Shown one piece after another: positions 19,068 to 28,658 of a stretch of 64,000 nt of DNA. The position numbers were made by a program, and so were the translations under genes. Below the pieces are notes generated by a model, which saw only the letters and a list, made by a program, of their open reading frames with translations, made no database searches and was not told the origin of the DNA. Source of the DNA: Methylobacterium sp. (GTDB lineage Bacteria > Pseudomonadota > Alphaproteobacteria > Rhizobiales > Beijerinckiaceae); NCBI GenBank assembly GCA_002928875.1, contig PERO01000008.1:62001-126000 (forward strand), written 5' to 3'. Within the stretch, counting starts at the first letter, position 1. Each line of letters starts with the position of its first letter.

Positions 19068-20203
19068 CAAAGGCCCGCGACCTCCGCCTTTCGGGGCTGC
19101 TTCTCGTCGCCGCGATGGCGCTGGCGCCCGGACAGGTTCTGGCGCAGGCCGCCGGCGAGGGCCTGACGGAGCCGCGCGCCCTGCCCCCGTTCCAGGCGGA
19201 TGCGCCGCGTTGCGCCGCGCCGGAAGGGCGCAACCGCACCCTCGTCTTCCTGCAGGACAACGAGCGCGAATTCATGATGGGGGTGCAGCGCGGTCTTGCC
19301 GCGGCGGCGAAGGCGCGCGGGCTCGCTTTCGAGCGCAAGCTCGCCGCCAACGATCCCGCCGCGATGAACCGCCAGGCGGAGGAGGCCCGCGCCGCGGCAG
19401 CCGGCGCGGTGGTCGTCGCCCCCATCGATCCGACCGGGCTCGCGCCACGCCTGAAGGCGCTGATCGCGGACGGAACCTATGTCGGTGCCATCGTGCCGCC
19501 GCCGGCCGTCTCGATCCTGAACGCGCCGCAATTCCTCACCGGCAGCCTGCTGGGCGAAGCGGCGGTGCAGTATATCCAGGCGAAGCTCGGCGGGCGCGCG
19601 CGGGTCGTCATCCTCACGCATGACACGAACCAGTATCTCGCGCCCCGTTTCGCGGCGATGCGGCAGGCGCTGAAGAAGCTGCCCGGCGTGGTGATCGTCG
19701 CCGACATCTCGCCCTCGACGGTCGATCGCGCAGGCGGATTCGCGGTGATGCAGAAGGTGCTGCTGGCCAATCGCCGCATCGATGTGGTGCTCGGCGCGGA
19801 TACGGTCGTGCTCGGCGCGCTCGATGCCGCACGGGCGGCCGGGGCAAACCGACCGGAGCAGTTCTTCGGCGGCATCGATGGCGAGCCGGATGCCATCGCC
19901 GAATTGCGCAAGCGCGGGGAATACAAGGCGACGGTCAGCCTGTCCTCGCCCGTCTTCGCCTATGCCATGGGCCAGCACGCCGCGGACTGGCTGGAGGGGC
20001 GCAGCATTCCCCAGGCCATGGATATCCTGCCCCGCCTCGTCACCTCGGAGACGCTGGCTGCATTCGAGGCGGATGCGCTTGCGCCGGATGCGGTCTATGC
20101 CGATCCGGCACGGCGCGAAACCTATCTGCGCATGTATGGCAATATCTGCGCGGCGAGCCGCGACCGTTTCATCAACTTTCCCTGGTCCTCGGAACGCAAG
20201 TGA
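19064..20203 (+). CDS. Periplasmic substrate-binding protein, sugar-binding (Peripla_BP_4) type
   Basis: The 379-aa protein has a signal peptide (GLLLVAAMALAPGQVLAQA) and two alpha/beta lobes of the ribose/galactose-binding type: VVVAPIDPTGLAPRLKALIA, LLGEAAVQYIQAKLGG and the later FFGGIDGEPDAIAELRKRG. No ABC permease or ATPase gene lies nearby; instead it overlaps a CHASE3 sensor kinase (ATGA). This suggests a signalling role: a ligand-loaded binding protein presented to the kinase. Ligand is unknown. Two C-terminal-half cysteines are absent except one near the end (NICAAS), and the stop is 115 bp before bchE. Confidence 0.85.
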   Translation: MTKARDLRLSGLLLVAAMALAPGQVLAQAAGEGLTEPRALPPFQADAPRCAAPEGRNRTLVFLQDNEREFMMGVQRGLAAAAKARGLAFERKLAANDPAAMNRQAEEARAAAAGAVVVAPIDPTGLAPRLKALIADGTYVGAIVPPPAVSILNAPQFLTGSLLGEAAVQYIQAKLGGRARVVILTHDTNQYLAPRFAAMRQALKKLPGVVIVADISPSTVDRAGGFAVMQKVLLANRRIDVVLGADTVVLGALDAARAAGANRPEQFFGGIDGEPDAIAELRKRGEYKATVSLSSPVFAYAMGQHAADWLEGRSIPQAMDILPRLVTSETLAAFEADALAPDAVYADPARRETYLRMYGNICAASRDRFINFPWSSERK

Positions 20204-20243
20204 CGCCCCGTTGAAGGGTTTCGGCCGGCAACCGCAGGGCGGG

Positions 20244-20257
20244 TTGAGGCAAATCAA
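20244..20257 (+). promoter_or_regulatory. FNR-type box upstream of bchE
   Basis: TTGAG-GCAA-ATCAA at 20244-20257 matches the FNR/FnrL consensus TTGAT-N4-ATCAA at 9 of 10 fixed positions, 62 bp before the bchE ATG. bchE encodes the anaerobic cyclase, a known FnrL-controlled step in Rhodobacter, so an activating site here makes biological sense. Binding is inferred. Confidence 0.6.
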
Positions 20258-20287
20258 AGTGCAAGGCGCGCTGGACGTCATCATGCG

Positions 20288-20303
20288 TTGACAAAAATTG
20301 TCA
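20288..20303. promoter_or_regulatory. Perfect palindrome TTGACA-N4-TTGTCA at the bchE start
   Basis: TTGACAAAAATTGTCA reads almost identically on both strands (TGACA/TGTCA arms) and lies 15 bp before the bchE ATG. A similar element occurs at 51264-51275. The half-sites resemble PpsR half-sites in everted order, but the strict TGT-N12-ACA spacing is absent. TTGACA could also serve as a -35 element. Function is uncertain. Confidence 0.45.
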
Positions 20304-20318
20304 CCCATGAGGCTCGCA

Positions 20319-21974
20319 ATGCGGATTGTGCTGATCCACCCGAACTATCATTCCGGCGGCGCGGAAATCGCCGGAAACTGGCCGCCGGCCTGGGTCGCCT
20401 ATCTCGCGGGCGCGGTGAAGAAGGCGGGTTTTCCGGATGTGCATTTCATCGATGCGATGACGCATGACCTCTCCGAGGAGGACATACGCGAGCGGCTCGA
20501 ACTTCTGCAGCCGGATATCGTGGGCACCACGGCCATCACGCCCTCAATCTACAAGGCCGAGCGCATTCTCGAACTCGCGCGGGAGACCTGCCCCAGGGCG
20601 GTGACCGTGCTCGGGGGCGTGCACGCGACCTTCATGTACAAGCAGGTTTTGCCCGAAGCGCCGTGGATCGATTGCATCGTGCGCGGCGAAGGCGAGGAGA
20701 TCTTCGTCAACCTCGTCACGGCCGTCGCGAACGGCACCTGGCCCGAGGCGCGCGCCTCCATCAAGGGCCTCGCCTACATGGTCGATGGCAAGGTGCGCGC
20801 CACGCCTGCCGCCCCCACCGTGAAGGATATCGACGGCCTCTCGCCTGATTGGTCGATCCTCGACTGGGACAAGTATCGCTACATTCCGCTGGGCGTGAAG
20901 GTCGCGATCCCCAACATGGCGCGGGGCTGCCCTTTCACCTGCTCCTTCTGCTCGCAATGGAAGTTCTGGCGCGATTATCGCATCCGCGACCCGCAGAAGG
21001 TGGTCGACGAGATCGTGGAGCTGAAGGAGAAGCACGGCGTCGGCTTCTTCATCCTCGCGGACGAGGAACCCACCATCAACCGCAAGAAATTCATCGCCTT
21101 CTGCAACGCCCTGATCGACCGGAAGGTGAATATCCTCTGGGGCATCAACACCCGCGTGACCGACATCCTGCGCGACGAGGACGTGCTGCCGCTCTACCGC
21201 AAGGCGGGGCTGATCCATGTCTCGCTCGGCACGGAAGCCGCGGCGCAGATGAAGCTCGACCTCTTCAACAAGGAGACGACCGTCGCGCAGAACAAGAAGG
21301 CGATCCAGCTCCTGCGCGAGGCGGGCATCGTGGTCGAGGCGCAGTTCATCGTCGGCCTCGAGAACGAGACGGCGGAGACGCTCGAGGAAACCTATCGCAT
21401 GGCGCAGGACTGGAAGCCGGATCTCGCCAACTGGTCGATGTATACGCCCTGGCCGTTCTCCGATCTCTTCCGCGAGCTGGGCGACAAGGTCGAGATCTTC
21501 GACTACGAGAAATACAATTTCGTCACGCCCATCATGAAGCCCGACGCGATGGATCGCGGCGAGTTGCTCGACCGGGTGATGAACAATTACCGGCGCTTCT
21601 ACATGAAGAAGGCGCTGTTTTCCTACCCCTGGCAGGGCACGGGCGAACGCCGACGCTACCTGCTGGGCTGCCTGAAAGCCTTCCTCAAGGCCGGGTTCGA
21701 GCGCAAGTTCTACGATCTCGGCAAGGTGGATTACTGGGGCCCGCAAAGCCGCAAGAAGGTGCATTTCGACTTCGACACCAGCCGCAAGCGCGCGGCCGAT
21801 ACCGATGTCGAGTGGCAGACCACCCATAACCGCAAGGGCCAGAAGAAAGCGCCCGAACCTGCCATGGCCTGCGGCGGCGGCAAGGAACAGATGGCGGAGA
21901 ATGAGCTTCCCGCCGGCGATGCCCCGCCCCCGCGCGTCGCGATCACCAACCATGTTCCGCGCATGAAGATCTGA
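20319..21974 (+). CDS. bchE: Mg-protoporphyrin IX monomethyl ester oxidative cyclase, anaerobic, radical SAM
   Basis: BchE forms the isocyclic ring E of bacteriochlorophyll without O2, using cobalamin, SAM and a 4Fe-4S cluster. The 551-aa product has an N-terminal B12-binding-like domain ([19 protein letters not shown]) and the radical-SAM cysteines Cys204, Cys208 and Cys211 in [17 protein letters not shown]. The long C-terminal tail is rich in Lys/Arg. The ATG at 20319 has GAGG seven bases upstream; two upstream in-frame starts would add residues not usual for BchE. bchJ follows after 6 bp. The upstream FNR-type box fits an oxygen-independent enzyme. The aerobic alternative acsF is not in this window. 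Confidence 0.97.
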   Translation: MRIVLIHPNYHSGGAEIAGNWPPAWVAYLAGAVKKAGFPDVHFIDAMTHDLSEEDIRERLELLQPDIVGTTAITPSIYKAERILELARETCPRAVTVLGGVHATFMYKQVLPEAPWIDCIVRGEGEEIFVNLVTAVANGTWPEARASIKGLAYMVDGKVRATPAAPTVKDIDGLSPDWSILDWDKYRYIPLGVKVAIPNMARGCPFTCSFCSQWKFWRDYRIRDPQKVVDEIVELKEKHGVGFFILADEEPTINRKKFIAFCNALIDRKVNILWGINTRVTDILRDEDVLPLYRKAGLIHVSLGTEAAAQMKLDLFNKETTVAQNKKAIQLLREAGIVVEAQFIVGLENETAETLEETYRMAQDWKPDLANWSMYTPWPFSDLFRELGDKVEIFDYEKYNFVTPIMKPDAMDRGELLDRVMNNYRRFYMKKALFSYPWQGTGERRRYLLGCLKAFLKAGFERKFYDLGKVDYWGPQSRKKVHFDFDTSRKRAADTDVEWQTTHNRKGQKKAPEPAMACGGGKEQMAENELPAGDAPPPRVAITNHVPRMKI

Positions 21975-21980
21975 GCGGAG

Positions 21981-22580
21981 ATGTCCGCGCCCGCCGAAAC
22001 CGGACGGGTCGGCCCCAACGCCATCACGCGGATGGCCGAGGCGATCTCGCTTATCGCAGGCAATGGCGCGCGCGATACAATCTTCACCGAGGCGGGTCTC
22101 GGCGCCTATCTCGCCGATCCGCCGACGCGCATGGTGCCGGACGAGGATGTGGCGCTGCTGCATGCCACCGCCTTCGCGCTGCTCGGTGTGCCGCTGGCGC
22201 GACGGATCGGGGCGGAGGCCGGGAGGCGCACCGGGGCCTATCTCCTCGCGCATCGCATCCCGAAATTCGCGCGGCTGGTGTTGCCCCTGCTGCCGCGACG
22301 CATCGCGCTGCATCTGCTGCTGCAGGCGATCGAGCGCCATGCCTGGACCTTCGCCGGGCGGGGCGTCTTCGCGTGGGAAGCCACGCGCGAGGGGTTCGCG
22401 CTGAGCCTCGCGGACAACCCCGTCAGTCGCAAGGTCTCGGCCGAAGAGCCGGTCTGCGACTATTACCAGGCGACTTTCGAGACACTGTTCCAGGCACTGG
22501 CCGGTTCGGGCATCCGTGTCGAGGAGATCGCCTGCAGCGCCCGGGGCGATCCGCGCTGCATCTTCAAGGTCACGCTCTGA
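21981..22580 (+). CDS. bchJ: BchJ, bacteriochlorophyll biosynthesis accessory protein (V4R-type)
   Basis: A 199-aa soluble protein of the BchJ/V4R fold. The C-terminal half carries the conserved pattern PVCDYYQATFETLFQALAGS followed by IACSARGDPRCIFKV, with three cysteines that could bind metal or tetrapyrrole. BchJ was first proposed as a vinyl reductase, later reassigned; in current views it assists tetrapyrrole handling, perhaps with BchE. It is 6 bp after bchE and is convergent with the puf operon, whose terminator lies between them. Confidence 0.92.
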   Translation: MSAPAETGRVGPNAITRMAEAISLIAGNGARDTIFTEAGLGAYLADPPTRMVPDEDVALLHATAFALLGVPLARRIGAEAGRRTGAYLLAHRIPKFARLVLPLLPRRIALHLLLQAIERHAWTFAGRGVFAWEATREGFALSLADNPVSRKVSAEEPVCDYYQATFETLFQALAGSGIRVEEIACSARGDPRCIFKVTL

Positions 22581-22668
22581 TCCGCCCATGACGGCGCCCG
22601 CTTGCCGCCGCGCGCGCAAGCGTCCCGTGTACCCGCGCGCCATCGCCGCCGCCGTGATTCCGAATACC

Positions 22669-22714
22669 GAAAAACAAAAAAACAGGCCAACCTCGGGGGG
22701 CGAGGTGGCCTGTT
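22669..22714 (-). terminator. Rho-independent terminator of the puf operon
   Basis: On the minus strand a strong stem (AACAGGCCA + CCTCG with CGAGG + TGGCCTGTT, GGGGG-side loop, one bulged base) is followed by a T-rich tract of about 13 residues. It lies 76 bp after the pufM stop. It lacks a good T-tract on the plus strand, so it mainly ends puf transcription. Its place directly after pufM shows there is no pufC in this operon. Confidence 0.88.
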
Positions 22715-22789
22715 TAGACGGAACCGGCGCTGAATGGCAGGAGAGCGGACCGGTCCGTTTATCCGGAGGGCACCGGATAACTCGTGTGG

Positions 22790-23746
22790 CTAGACCGGCG
22801 GCGGGGTCGCGGGCCACATGTTCGGATCAGCCGGAACGATCAGGTGCTTCACGCCCCATTCGTACCAGTTGTCCACCACCGTGCCGGTGAGCAGGATGCC
22901 GATGCCGCCGGTGATGGGGCAGAGGATCGCGAACCAGTAGGCCCAGCGATGGATGGATTCCATCGTCGCGTTGAAGCCCATCGTCCATCTCCAGAACAGG
23001 GCCGCGCGCTCGGATGCCGTGCCGCGATCGGTGATCTGCTCGATCTCGCGCTCGCCGCCGTAGCGGCTCACCGCCAGGATGGTCGCGGCATGCATCGCGA
23101 AGAGCAGCGCCGAGCCATAGAGGAAGACGATCGAGAGCGCGTGGAACGGGTTGTAGAAGAGATTCCCGTAGCGAATGGAGAAGTTCTGCGTCCAGTCGAG
23201 ATGCGGGAAGATGCCGAAGGGCACTGCCTCGCTCCAGCTGCCCATCATCAGCGGACGGATGAAGCCCAGCACCAGATAGAGCCAGATGGCGGCCGCGAAG
23301 GCCCAGGCCACATGCGTGCCCATGCCGAGCGCCCTCGCCCGCCTGTAGGTTCGCACCCACCACAGCAGGATGGAGGTGGTGAGGAACAGGCCGGCGAGAA
23401 GCCACCAGCCGCCTTCCGCCAGCGGCGGGATGGAGAGGCCGTATTCCGGCTTCGGCGGATCGAGCGACAGCCAGAAAAGCCGGCGCACGAACTGCACGGG
23501 ATCCCAGTTCACCGAGGCCCACATGTTGAGCCCGATGATCTCGATGGCGATGATGCCGCAGACGATGGAGGTGATCCCCGTCCAGCCGAGATAAACAGGC
23601 CCGAGCTGGGCATCGCCGAACTTGCCGAGCCAGTACGAGCTGGCGGTCTGCGTCCCGCGGTCGGATGCGCTGTCCTTCAGCGGCACGCCGAGATCGGGTT
23701 CGCCGTGCACCTGAAGCTTGGTGAAGATGTTCTGATAATAGGCCAT
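22790..23746 (-). CDS. pufM: Photosynthetic reaction centre M subunit
   Basis: PufM, with PufL, binds the bacteriochlorophylls, bacteriopheophytins, quinones and non-haem iron of the type-II reaction centre. The 318-aa protein has five membrane helices. Visible hallmarks are the special-pair region [20 protein letters not shown] (His ligand), the iron/quinone region [15 protein letters not shown] (His ligand) and the N-terminus [15 protein letters not shown]. The C-terminus (WPATPPPV) is short, without an extension, and no cytochrome subunit gene follows. It lies 54 bp after pufL and ends the operon. Confidence 0.98.
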   Translation of the reverse strand: MAYYQNIFTKLQVHGEPDLGVPLKDSASDRGTQTASSYWLGKFGDAQLGPVYLGWTGITSIVCGIIAIEIIGLNMWASVNWDPVQFVRRLFWLSLDPPKPEYGLSIPPLAEGGWWLLAGLFLTTSILLWWVRTYRRARALGMGTHVAWAFAAAIWLYLVLGFIRPLMMGSWSEAVPFGIFPHLDWTQNFSIRYGNLFYNPFHALSIVFLYGSALLFAMHAATILAVSRYGGEREIEQITDRGTASERAALFWRWTMGFNATMESIHRWAYWFAILCPITGGIGILLTGTVVDNWYEWGVKHLIVPADPNMWPATPPPV

Positions 23747-23800
23747 GGTGAAGTCCTCGCCACTTGGGGGAGCAGAGTCCTGGAAGGTTCCGGAGCCGGA

Positions 23801-24646
23801 TCAGCGCGGAGAGAGCGCAGAATCAGCCCAGAAAGGCCAGTTGAGCCACCAGTTCCACCAATCCGCCCAGTTCTCGGTCCAGTACGGGCCGGAGATGATG
23901 ATGCAGACGGCGCTCCAGAAGCCGGCGGAGAGCGCGAGGAACAGCCCCAGGCGATGGACGCCCAGCGTGCCGATCGAATAGCCGATCGTGTCGCGGAAGA
24001 AGCTGTTCTCGTGCTCGGGTGTCTTCACGGTCTCGCCCTTGGCCGGATTGGTGGCCGAGAGGATGAGGCCGCCATGCAGCGAGAGCGCGAGCGTGGTGGT
24101 GAAGAAGAAGGTGATGGCGATCATATGCGCCGGGTTGTAGTGGAACTGCAGGTACTGGTACCCGACGTTCGACACCCATTGCAGATGGCTGAAGATGCCG
24201 TAGGGGAAGCCGTGCCCCCAGGCCCCGAGCAGGAAGGGCCGGAACACCACCAGCGTCACATAGGCGAAGATCGCCACCGCGAAGGCGAAGGGCACGTGAT
24301 AGCCCATGCCGAGCTTGCGGCAGATTTCCACCTCGCGCAGGGCCCAGGACGAGAAGGCGCCGATCGCGCAGATCGTGATGATCTGCCACAGGCCGCCCTC
24401 GGCCATGGGCGCGAAAGCGAGGCCATAGCTCACATCCGGCGGATTGATGCTGATGAGCCACGGGTTCCAGGTCGGACCCTGGCTCGCGCCGTAAATGATG
24501 AGCGCCGTGCCGAGAAAGCTGAAGAAGGCCGCAGTGAGGCCGAAAAAGCCGATATAGAACGGCCCGACCCAGAAATCGAAGAGATCGCCGCCGATCAGCG
24601 TGCCCCCGCGGACACGGTATTTGCGTTCGAAACTGAGCAGTGCCAT
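23801..24646 (-). CDS. pufL: Photosynthetic reaction centre L subunit
   Basis: The 281-aa L subunit starts [20 protein letters not shown] and shows five membrane helices. The special-pair histidine lies in [20 protein letters not shown], and the iron/QB site in [20 protein letters not shown]. The ATG at 24646 is chosen because it yields the canonical N-terminus; an upstream in-frame start adds an atypical 29 residues. A GC-rich hairpin separates it from pufA, consistent with differential stability of pufBA and pufLM mRNA. Confidence 0.98.
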   Translation of the reverse strand: MALLSFERKYRVRGGTLIGGDLFDFWVGPFYIGFFGLTAAFFSFLGTALIIYGASQGPTWNPWLISINPPDVSYGLAFAPMAEGGLWQIITICAIGAFSSWALREVEICRKLGMGYHVPFAFAVAIFAYVTLVVFRPFLLGAWGHGFPYGIFSHLQWVSNVGYQYLQFHYNPAHMIAITFFFTTTLALSLHGGLILSATNPAKGETVKTPEHENSFFRDTIGYSIGTLGVHRLGLFLALSAGFWSAVCIIISGPYWTENWADWWNWWLNWPFWADSALSPR

Positions 24647-24705
24647 GGCGGCCTCCCCAAGAGACTCCATCGCCGGAAGCGACGGGCGGAATGCGTTGCG
24701 AGGAA

Positions 24706-24744
24706 GGGCGACGGGATGCGTGAAGTCACACACCCCGTCGGCCC
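24706..24744 (-). promoter_or_regulatory. Intercistronic hairpin between pufA and pufL
   Basis: GGGC-GACGGG (24706-24715) pairs with CCCGTC-GGCCC (24734-24744) with one bulge and an 18-bp loop. In Rhodobacter, hairpins at this place protect pufBA mRNA from 3' decay and give an excess of LH1 over reaction-centre message. The same role is likely here (inference from position). There is no T-tract. Confidence 0.65.
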
Positions 24745-24754
24745 GGGGTTCCGA

Positions 24755-24967
24755 TCAGGCAGCGAACTTGACGATCGCGGCCGGGGTCGGCGGAACCATT
24801 TCAATCGTGATGCTCGCAGCCTTGCGGGCAGCCCTGGGACCTTCGATCCAGTTGAACCGGTCGGTCGAGAGCAGAATGAAATGGATCAGGATCGCCAGAC
24901 CGAACAGGAACGTGAAAAGGGCGACCAGCGTGCGACGCGGGTCAAAGATCTTCCAGATCTTCCACAT
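24755..24967 (-). CDS. pufA: LH1 antenna alpha polypeptide
   Basis: A 70-aa single-span protein beginning [20 protein letters not shown]. The bacteriochlorophyll-binding histidine is in [17 protein letters not shown], with the expected aromatic residue 11 positions later. The C-terminal part ([20 protein letters not shown] and beyond) is longer than in many LH1 alpha chains. GGAAGGACAAGAAA precedes the ATG. It sits 15 bp after pufB and before the stabilising hairpin. Confidence 0.96.
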   Translation of the reverse strand: MWKIWKIFDPRRTLVALFTFLFGLAILIHFILLSTDRFNWIEGPRAARKAASITIEMVPPTPAAIVKFAA

Positions 24968-24982
24968 TTTCTTGTCCTTCCG

Positions 24983-25201
24983 TCAGGTGATCAGGTTGAC
25001 GAGCGAAGCGAGCTGAGTTGCGCCGTCCTGCAACGCCGCATAGCCCTTCACGCTGGGGAACCACGGACGCCAGGACCACACCAGAAAATGTGCGATGATG
25101 GCGACAACGGTGAACCCGATGAAGCTCGTCATGAAGAAACCGTGGAATTCGCGGGCTTCTTCATCAGTCAATCCCGTTAGGGATCCTTGCCTATCCGCCA
25201 T
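24983..25201 (-). CDS. pufB: LH1 antenna beta polypeptide
   Basis: A 72-aa single-span protein with [18 protein letters not shown], the bacteriochlorophyll ligand in [19 protein letters not shown], and the conserved W-x-W-R-P-W end of the antenna helix. About 22 further residues ([20 protein letters not shown] and IT) follow RPW; many LH1 beta chains stop soon after that motif, so this tail is unusual. AAAGGA precedes the ATG at 25201. Confidence 0.96.
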   Translation of the reverse strand: MADRQGSLTGLTDEEAREFHGFFMTSFIGFTVVAIIAHFLVWSWRPWFPSVKGYAALQDGATQLASLVNLIT

Positions 25202-25320
25202 GGGAGTATTCCTTTCCAGATGGAGTTGGCGTTACCGTGCACCTCCCGCACGGCCGGTGAGCTGCAGCGTTGCCCGCAGCATGCCACGGAGCGGGTTTGA
25301 CCCCGTTCCGCCGCAAATTC

Positions 25321-25614
25321 TCATCCCATGAAAATCCAGGGGATGATCGCTCCGGCCTCCGTGCGCGCTTCCATGAAGACGGAAGTGCGGTTGCGGGGGC
25401 CGGGAGTGTTCTTCGGCTGCATCAACCGGCGGCCGATGACGACCGGAACCAGCATGCAGGCGGTGACGAAGGTGATGCGCCGGCAGAGCCGGGCCTGATC
25501 CGCGCGCGATTTCATGCGCTGCGGGCGATCGAGCTTCGTGGCGTAGCTCATGGCAGGCTCCTTCTTGGGCTCGCGGGGTTTGGAGGGTGCAAAGGTGATG
25601 GGCACATCCGTCAT
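25321..25614 (-). CDS. pufQ: PufQ, bacteriochlorophyll/antenna assembly factor
   Basis: Small (97 aa) protein with one membrane helix ([20 protein letters not shown]) and the typical PufQ ending, [16 protein letters not shown]. PufQ promotes delivery of bacteriochlorophyll intermediates to the pigment-protein complexes. The ATG at 25614 overlaps the bchZ stop (ATGA), but a second ATG at 25551 ([19 protein letters not shown] just before) would give a 76-aa protein of more usual length. Both starts are possible. It links the bchCXYZ and puf parts of the superoperon. Confidence 0.85.
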   Translation of the reverse strand: MTDVPITFAPSKPREPKKEPAMSYATKLDRPQRMKSRADQARLCRRITFVTACMLVPVVIGRRLMQPKNTPGPRNRTSVFMEARTEAGAIIPWIFMG

Positions 25615-27059
25615 GTCTGCATCTCCGGTTTTGCGCGGGCCTCGGGATCGAGATGTTCGGGCTGCACGATCGAAAGGCCGGCCGCGCGGGCCTGCCGCTC
25701 GGCATTGTCGCGCAGGCGCTTGGCGGCCGAGATCCGCACCAGCACAGGCTGTTTCTCGAGAAAGCGATCGAGCAGCGCCTTGGCTTCGCGCTCCCAGGTC
25801 AGTTCGCGATGCTCGCGCGTCGGGGTCGCCTCGACCGCATCCATCTGGCTTGCCAGCGGCAGGATGTGGAACAGCGCATCGAAGAGCGCGTTGCACACCT
25901 CCTGCACGAGATAGACCGCGCCGGCATAGCCCATGAAGGGCGTGCCCGTGTGCCGCCGGATGATCGCGCCGGGGAAGGAGGCCGGGATATACATCGCCCG
26001 CGCGCCCGCTTCCGCGAGATACATGCGTTCGTTGTAGCTGCCGAACATCACGAGCGGCGGCTTCTCGCGGATCGACCGGATGATCGCTTCCGCATCCGTC
26101 TTGGTGCCAGCCGAGCGCGAGACCGCGAGCGTGCAGGGCAGGCCCATCTCGTCTTCGAGGAAGTGGCGCACGCCGCGGGCATAGGTCTCGTTCGCGACGA
26201 TGGCGAAGGAGGCCGTGCCGAAGAAATCCTGCGTCACGGAGCGCCACAGGTCCCAGATCGGCTTGATGGTCGTGTGCTTCTCCCGCGCGATGAAGGGCTC
26301 GGGGTCGAGGCCCAGCAATTCGCCGAGGGAGCGCAGGAATTTCGTGGTGGAATGCAGGCCGATCGGCGCCTGGAGATAAGGCCTTTCGAGCGCCTCGCAG
26401 AGCATGCGGCCGAATTCGCGGTAGAGGCAGACATTCACCTCCGCTTCGGCGAGCTTGCCGATATCCGCGAGATGCGTGCCGAGCGGGAAGCTCATATGCA
26501 CTTCCGCACCGATGCCCTCGATGAGGCGGCGGATTTCGGCGAGGTCCGACGGCATGTTGAACATACCATAGGCCGGGCCGATGATGTTGACCCTGGGCTT
26601 CGCGCCTTCCGCGCGGGCCCGGAGTTTCGGCACCTTCTTCGGGCCGAACTCGCTCCACAGCCACATCATGGCGCGGTTGGCGCTCTGCCACTGGTCCTCG
26701 TCGATGGTGCGCGGCAGGAAGCGCTGGATGCTCGTGCCCTGCGGTGTCACGCCGCCGCCGATCATCTCGGCGATCGAGCCGGTGACCACCACGGAGGGCA
26801 GGCCGGAATCCAGCACCGAATAGGCCTGTTTCATGGCGTTTTCGGTGCCGTGCTGCCCGAGTTCCTCCTCGCCGAGGCCGGTGACGACGATCGGCAATTC
26901 ATGCGGCGGCAGCGCATCGGTGTAATGCAGCACCGAGGTGACGGGCAGGTTCTCGCAGCCCACCGGGCCATCGATGATGACCTGCAGCCCCTTCACCGCG
27001 GTGAAGACATAGACCGCGCCCCAATAGCCCCCTGCCCTGTCGTGATCGAGGATCAGCAT
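25611..27059 (-). CDS. bchZ: Chlorophyllide a reductase subunit Z
   Basis: BchZ and BchY form the nitrogenase-like catalytic component of chlorophyllide a oxidoreductase, which reduces ring B. The 482-aa product starts [20 protein letters not shown] and has the cluster/substrate-side motif [20 protein letters not shown] with its conserved Cys, followed by [15 protein letters not shown]. The C-terminal helix ([20 protein letters not shown]) matches the protochlorophyllide-reductase B-type tail. It touches bchY (one shared base) and overlaps pufQ. Confidence 0.97.
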   Translation of the reverse strand: MLILDHDRAGGYWGAVYVFTAVKGLQVIIDGPVGCENLPVTSVLHYTDALPPHELPIVVTGLGEEELGQHGTENAMKQAYSVLDSGLPSVVVTGSIAEMIGGGVTPQGTSIQRFLPRTIDEDQWQSANRAMMWLWSEFGPKKVPKLRARAEGAKPRVNIIGPAYGMFNMPSDLAEIRRLIEGIGAEVHMSFPLGTHLADIGKLAEAEVNVCLYREFGRMLCEALERPYLQAPIGLHSTTKFLRSLGELLGLDPEPFIAREKHTTIKPIWDLWRSVTQDFFGTASFAIVANETYARGVRHFLEDEMGLPCTLAVSRSAGTKTDAEAIIRSIREKPPLVMFGSYNERMYLAEAGARAMYIPASFPGAIIRRHTGTPFMGYAGAVYLVQEVCNALFDALFHILPLASQMDAVEATPTREHRELTWEREAKALLDRFLEKQPVLVRISAAKRLRDNAERQARAAGLSIVQPEHLDPEARAKPEMQT

Positions 27060-28621
27060 TACGGGATCTCCTCGGCCATGCGCTTCGCCTTGATGGCGCG
27101 CGCCTCGAGGCGCTTGCGCTTGTCGGGATCGTCGACGGGCTGGCCCGCGGGCCAGATGCCGGCGGCATGGCCGGTTCCGACGCCTTCGAAGAAGTCGTTC
27201 ATCGCATCGAAGCGGGCCTGGTTGCCGAGCGCCGCATTGACGACCTGCGCGAGGCTGCCCGCACCCGCCGGGCCCATGAGCGGCCGCGCGGAAATGAGGT
27301 TCGTGAAGTAGAGCGCGGGAGTGGCGCTTTCCTTCGCCTTCTGCACGACGGGCGTCGTGCCGATGACGAGATCCGGCCTGAACTCGGCCATCGCGGCGAG
27401 ATCTTGCTCCAGCGAAGCGCGGTATTGCACATGCACGCCATGCGCGAGGAGCCAGTCGCGGTCGTCATCCGACCAGACCGTGCGCGGGCAGGCCGTGCCG
27501 ACGTAACGCACATCCGCACCGCTCTCGACGAGGAGGCGCGCGACCAGCAGCTCCGAGCCTTCATAGCCCGAAAGCGTGATGCGGCCCTGGATGGGCTTCG
27601 CGGCGAGCGCGCCCTTGATGGCCGGAAGAATGGCATTCTGTGCCGCAGCGATGCGCTCGGCCGGCACGTTGCACGCCTGCCCGATCTTCTCGAGCCAGGC
27701 GGCGGTGCCGTCATGACCCACCGGGGCAGACCCGATCACGCGGCGGCCCGCGATCTCGAATTCGCGGATCGAGGCGGTGTAGAAGGGGTGGATGGCGGCG
27801 ACGGCCGCGCAATCGAGCGCAGCATAGAGTTCGCGCCATTCGCGCGTCGGCACAACCGGCCCGGCGGCGAGGCCCATGGGTTCGAGCATCATGCCGATGC
27901 CCACGGGATCGGCCGGGAACATCTCGCCCAGAAGCGTGACGGTCGGTTTCTGCGATTTGCCGCCGCGCGGGGCCTGAACCGGGCCGTGCTCGGCCTCCTG
28001 GCGCGCATAGTTCAGCATCGCGCCGGCGAGGATATCCTTGGCTTCCGCATGGGTCGGCACGCCGAACCCCGGCACATCGATGCCGATGATGCGCACGCCG
28101 TTGATCTCCTTCGGCAGGAGACGCAGCGGCACGCCCGAGGCACTCGGCACGCAGAGGTTGGTGACGACGACCGCATCGTAAAGCGCGGGGTCCGCGAGCT
28201 TGAACACCGCCTCGCGGATATCCTCGAAGAGCTTGCCGGTGACGAGCGTTTCGGAATTGAAGGGCACGTAGCCCACGCTGCGCCGCGCGCCATAGAAATG
28301 CGAAGTGAAGGTGAGGCCGTAGACGCAGCAGGCCGAGCCCGAGAGCACGGTGGCCGTGCGGCGCATGCGCAAACCAACACGCAGCGAGCCGAAAGCCGGG
28401 CACATGCTCTGCGGCTTCTCATGCGGGCCGGCGGGATAATCGGTTTCGTAGCGCTGCAGCGTTTCGGCGAGACCGGCGGCGGCCGCACGCTGCTTCAAGC
28501 TCGATTTGTCCGTGTGGCAACCGATGCCATCCACCTGCTCCGCCACCTGACCGACCTGCTCCGGCGCCGGCGCGTTGGCACCGGTGACGGAATTCAGGAC
28601 GGATTCAGGATGGTCGGTCAT
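27059..28621 (-). CDS. bchY: Chlorophyllide a reductase subunit Y
   Basis: 520-aa NifD-like partner of BchZ. Cysteines in [27 protein letters not shown] and [15 protein letters not shown] are the expected ligands of the intersubunit Fe-S cluster. The ATG at 28621 ([12 protein letters not shown]) lies 37 bp after the bchX stop; a longer in-frame extension upstream runs back into bchX and is unlikely to be used. With bchX and bchZ it makes 3-vinyl bacteriochlorophyllide a. Confidence 0.97.
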   Translation of the reverse strand: MTDHPESVLNSVTGANAPAPEQVGQVAEQVDGIGCHTDKSSLKQRAAAAGLAETLQRYETDYPAGPHEKPQSMCPAFGSLRVGLRMRRTATVLSGSACCVYGLTFTSHFYGARRSVGYVPFNSETLVTGKLFEDIREAVFKLADPALYDAVVVTNLCVPSASGVPLRLLPKEINGVRIIGIDVPGFGVPTHAEAKDILAGAMLNYARQEAEHGPVQAPRGGKSQKPTVTLLGEMFPADPVGIGMMLEPMGLAAGPVVPTREWRELYAALDCAAVAAIHPFYTASIREFEIAGRRVIGSAPVGHDGTAAWLEKIGQACNVPAERIAAAQNAILPAIKGALAAKPIQGRITLSGYEGSELLVARLLVESGADVRYVGTACPRTVWSDDDRDWLLAHGVHVQYRASLEQDLAAMAEFRPDLVIGTTPVVQKAKESATPALYFTNLISARPLMGPAGAGSLAQVVNAALGNQARFDAMNDFFEGVGTGHAAGIWPAGQPVDDPDKRKRLEARAIKAKRMAEEIP

Positions 28622-28658
28622 TCGGGATTCCTTACGGAAAAACAGGGGATTGGACGGA

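Noticed and set aside
20544..22817. 757-codon minus-strand frame across bchE and bchJ
   Set aside because: Antisense to two well-supported genes; composition is Arg/His-rich and has no recognisable domain.
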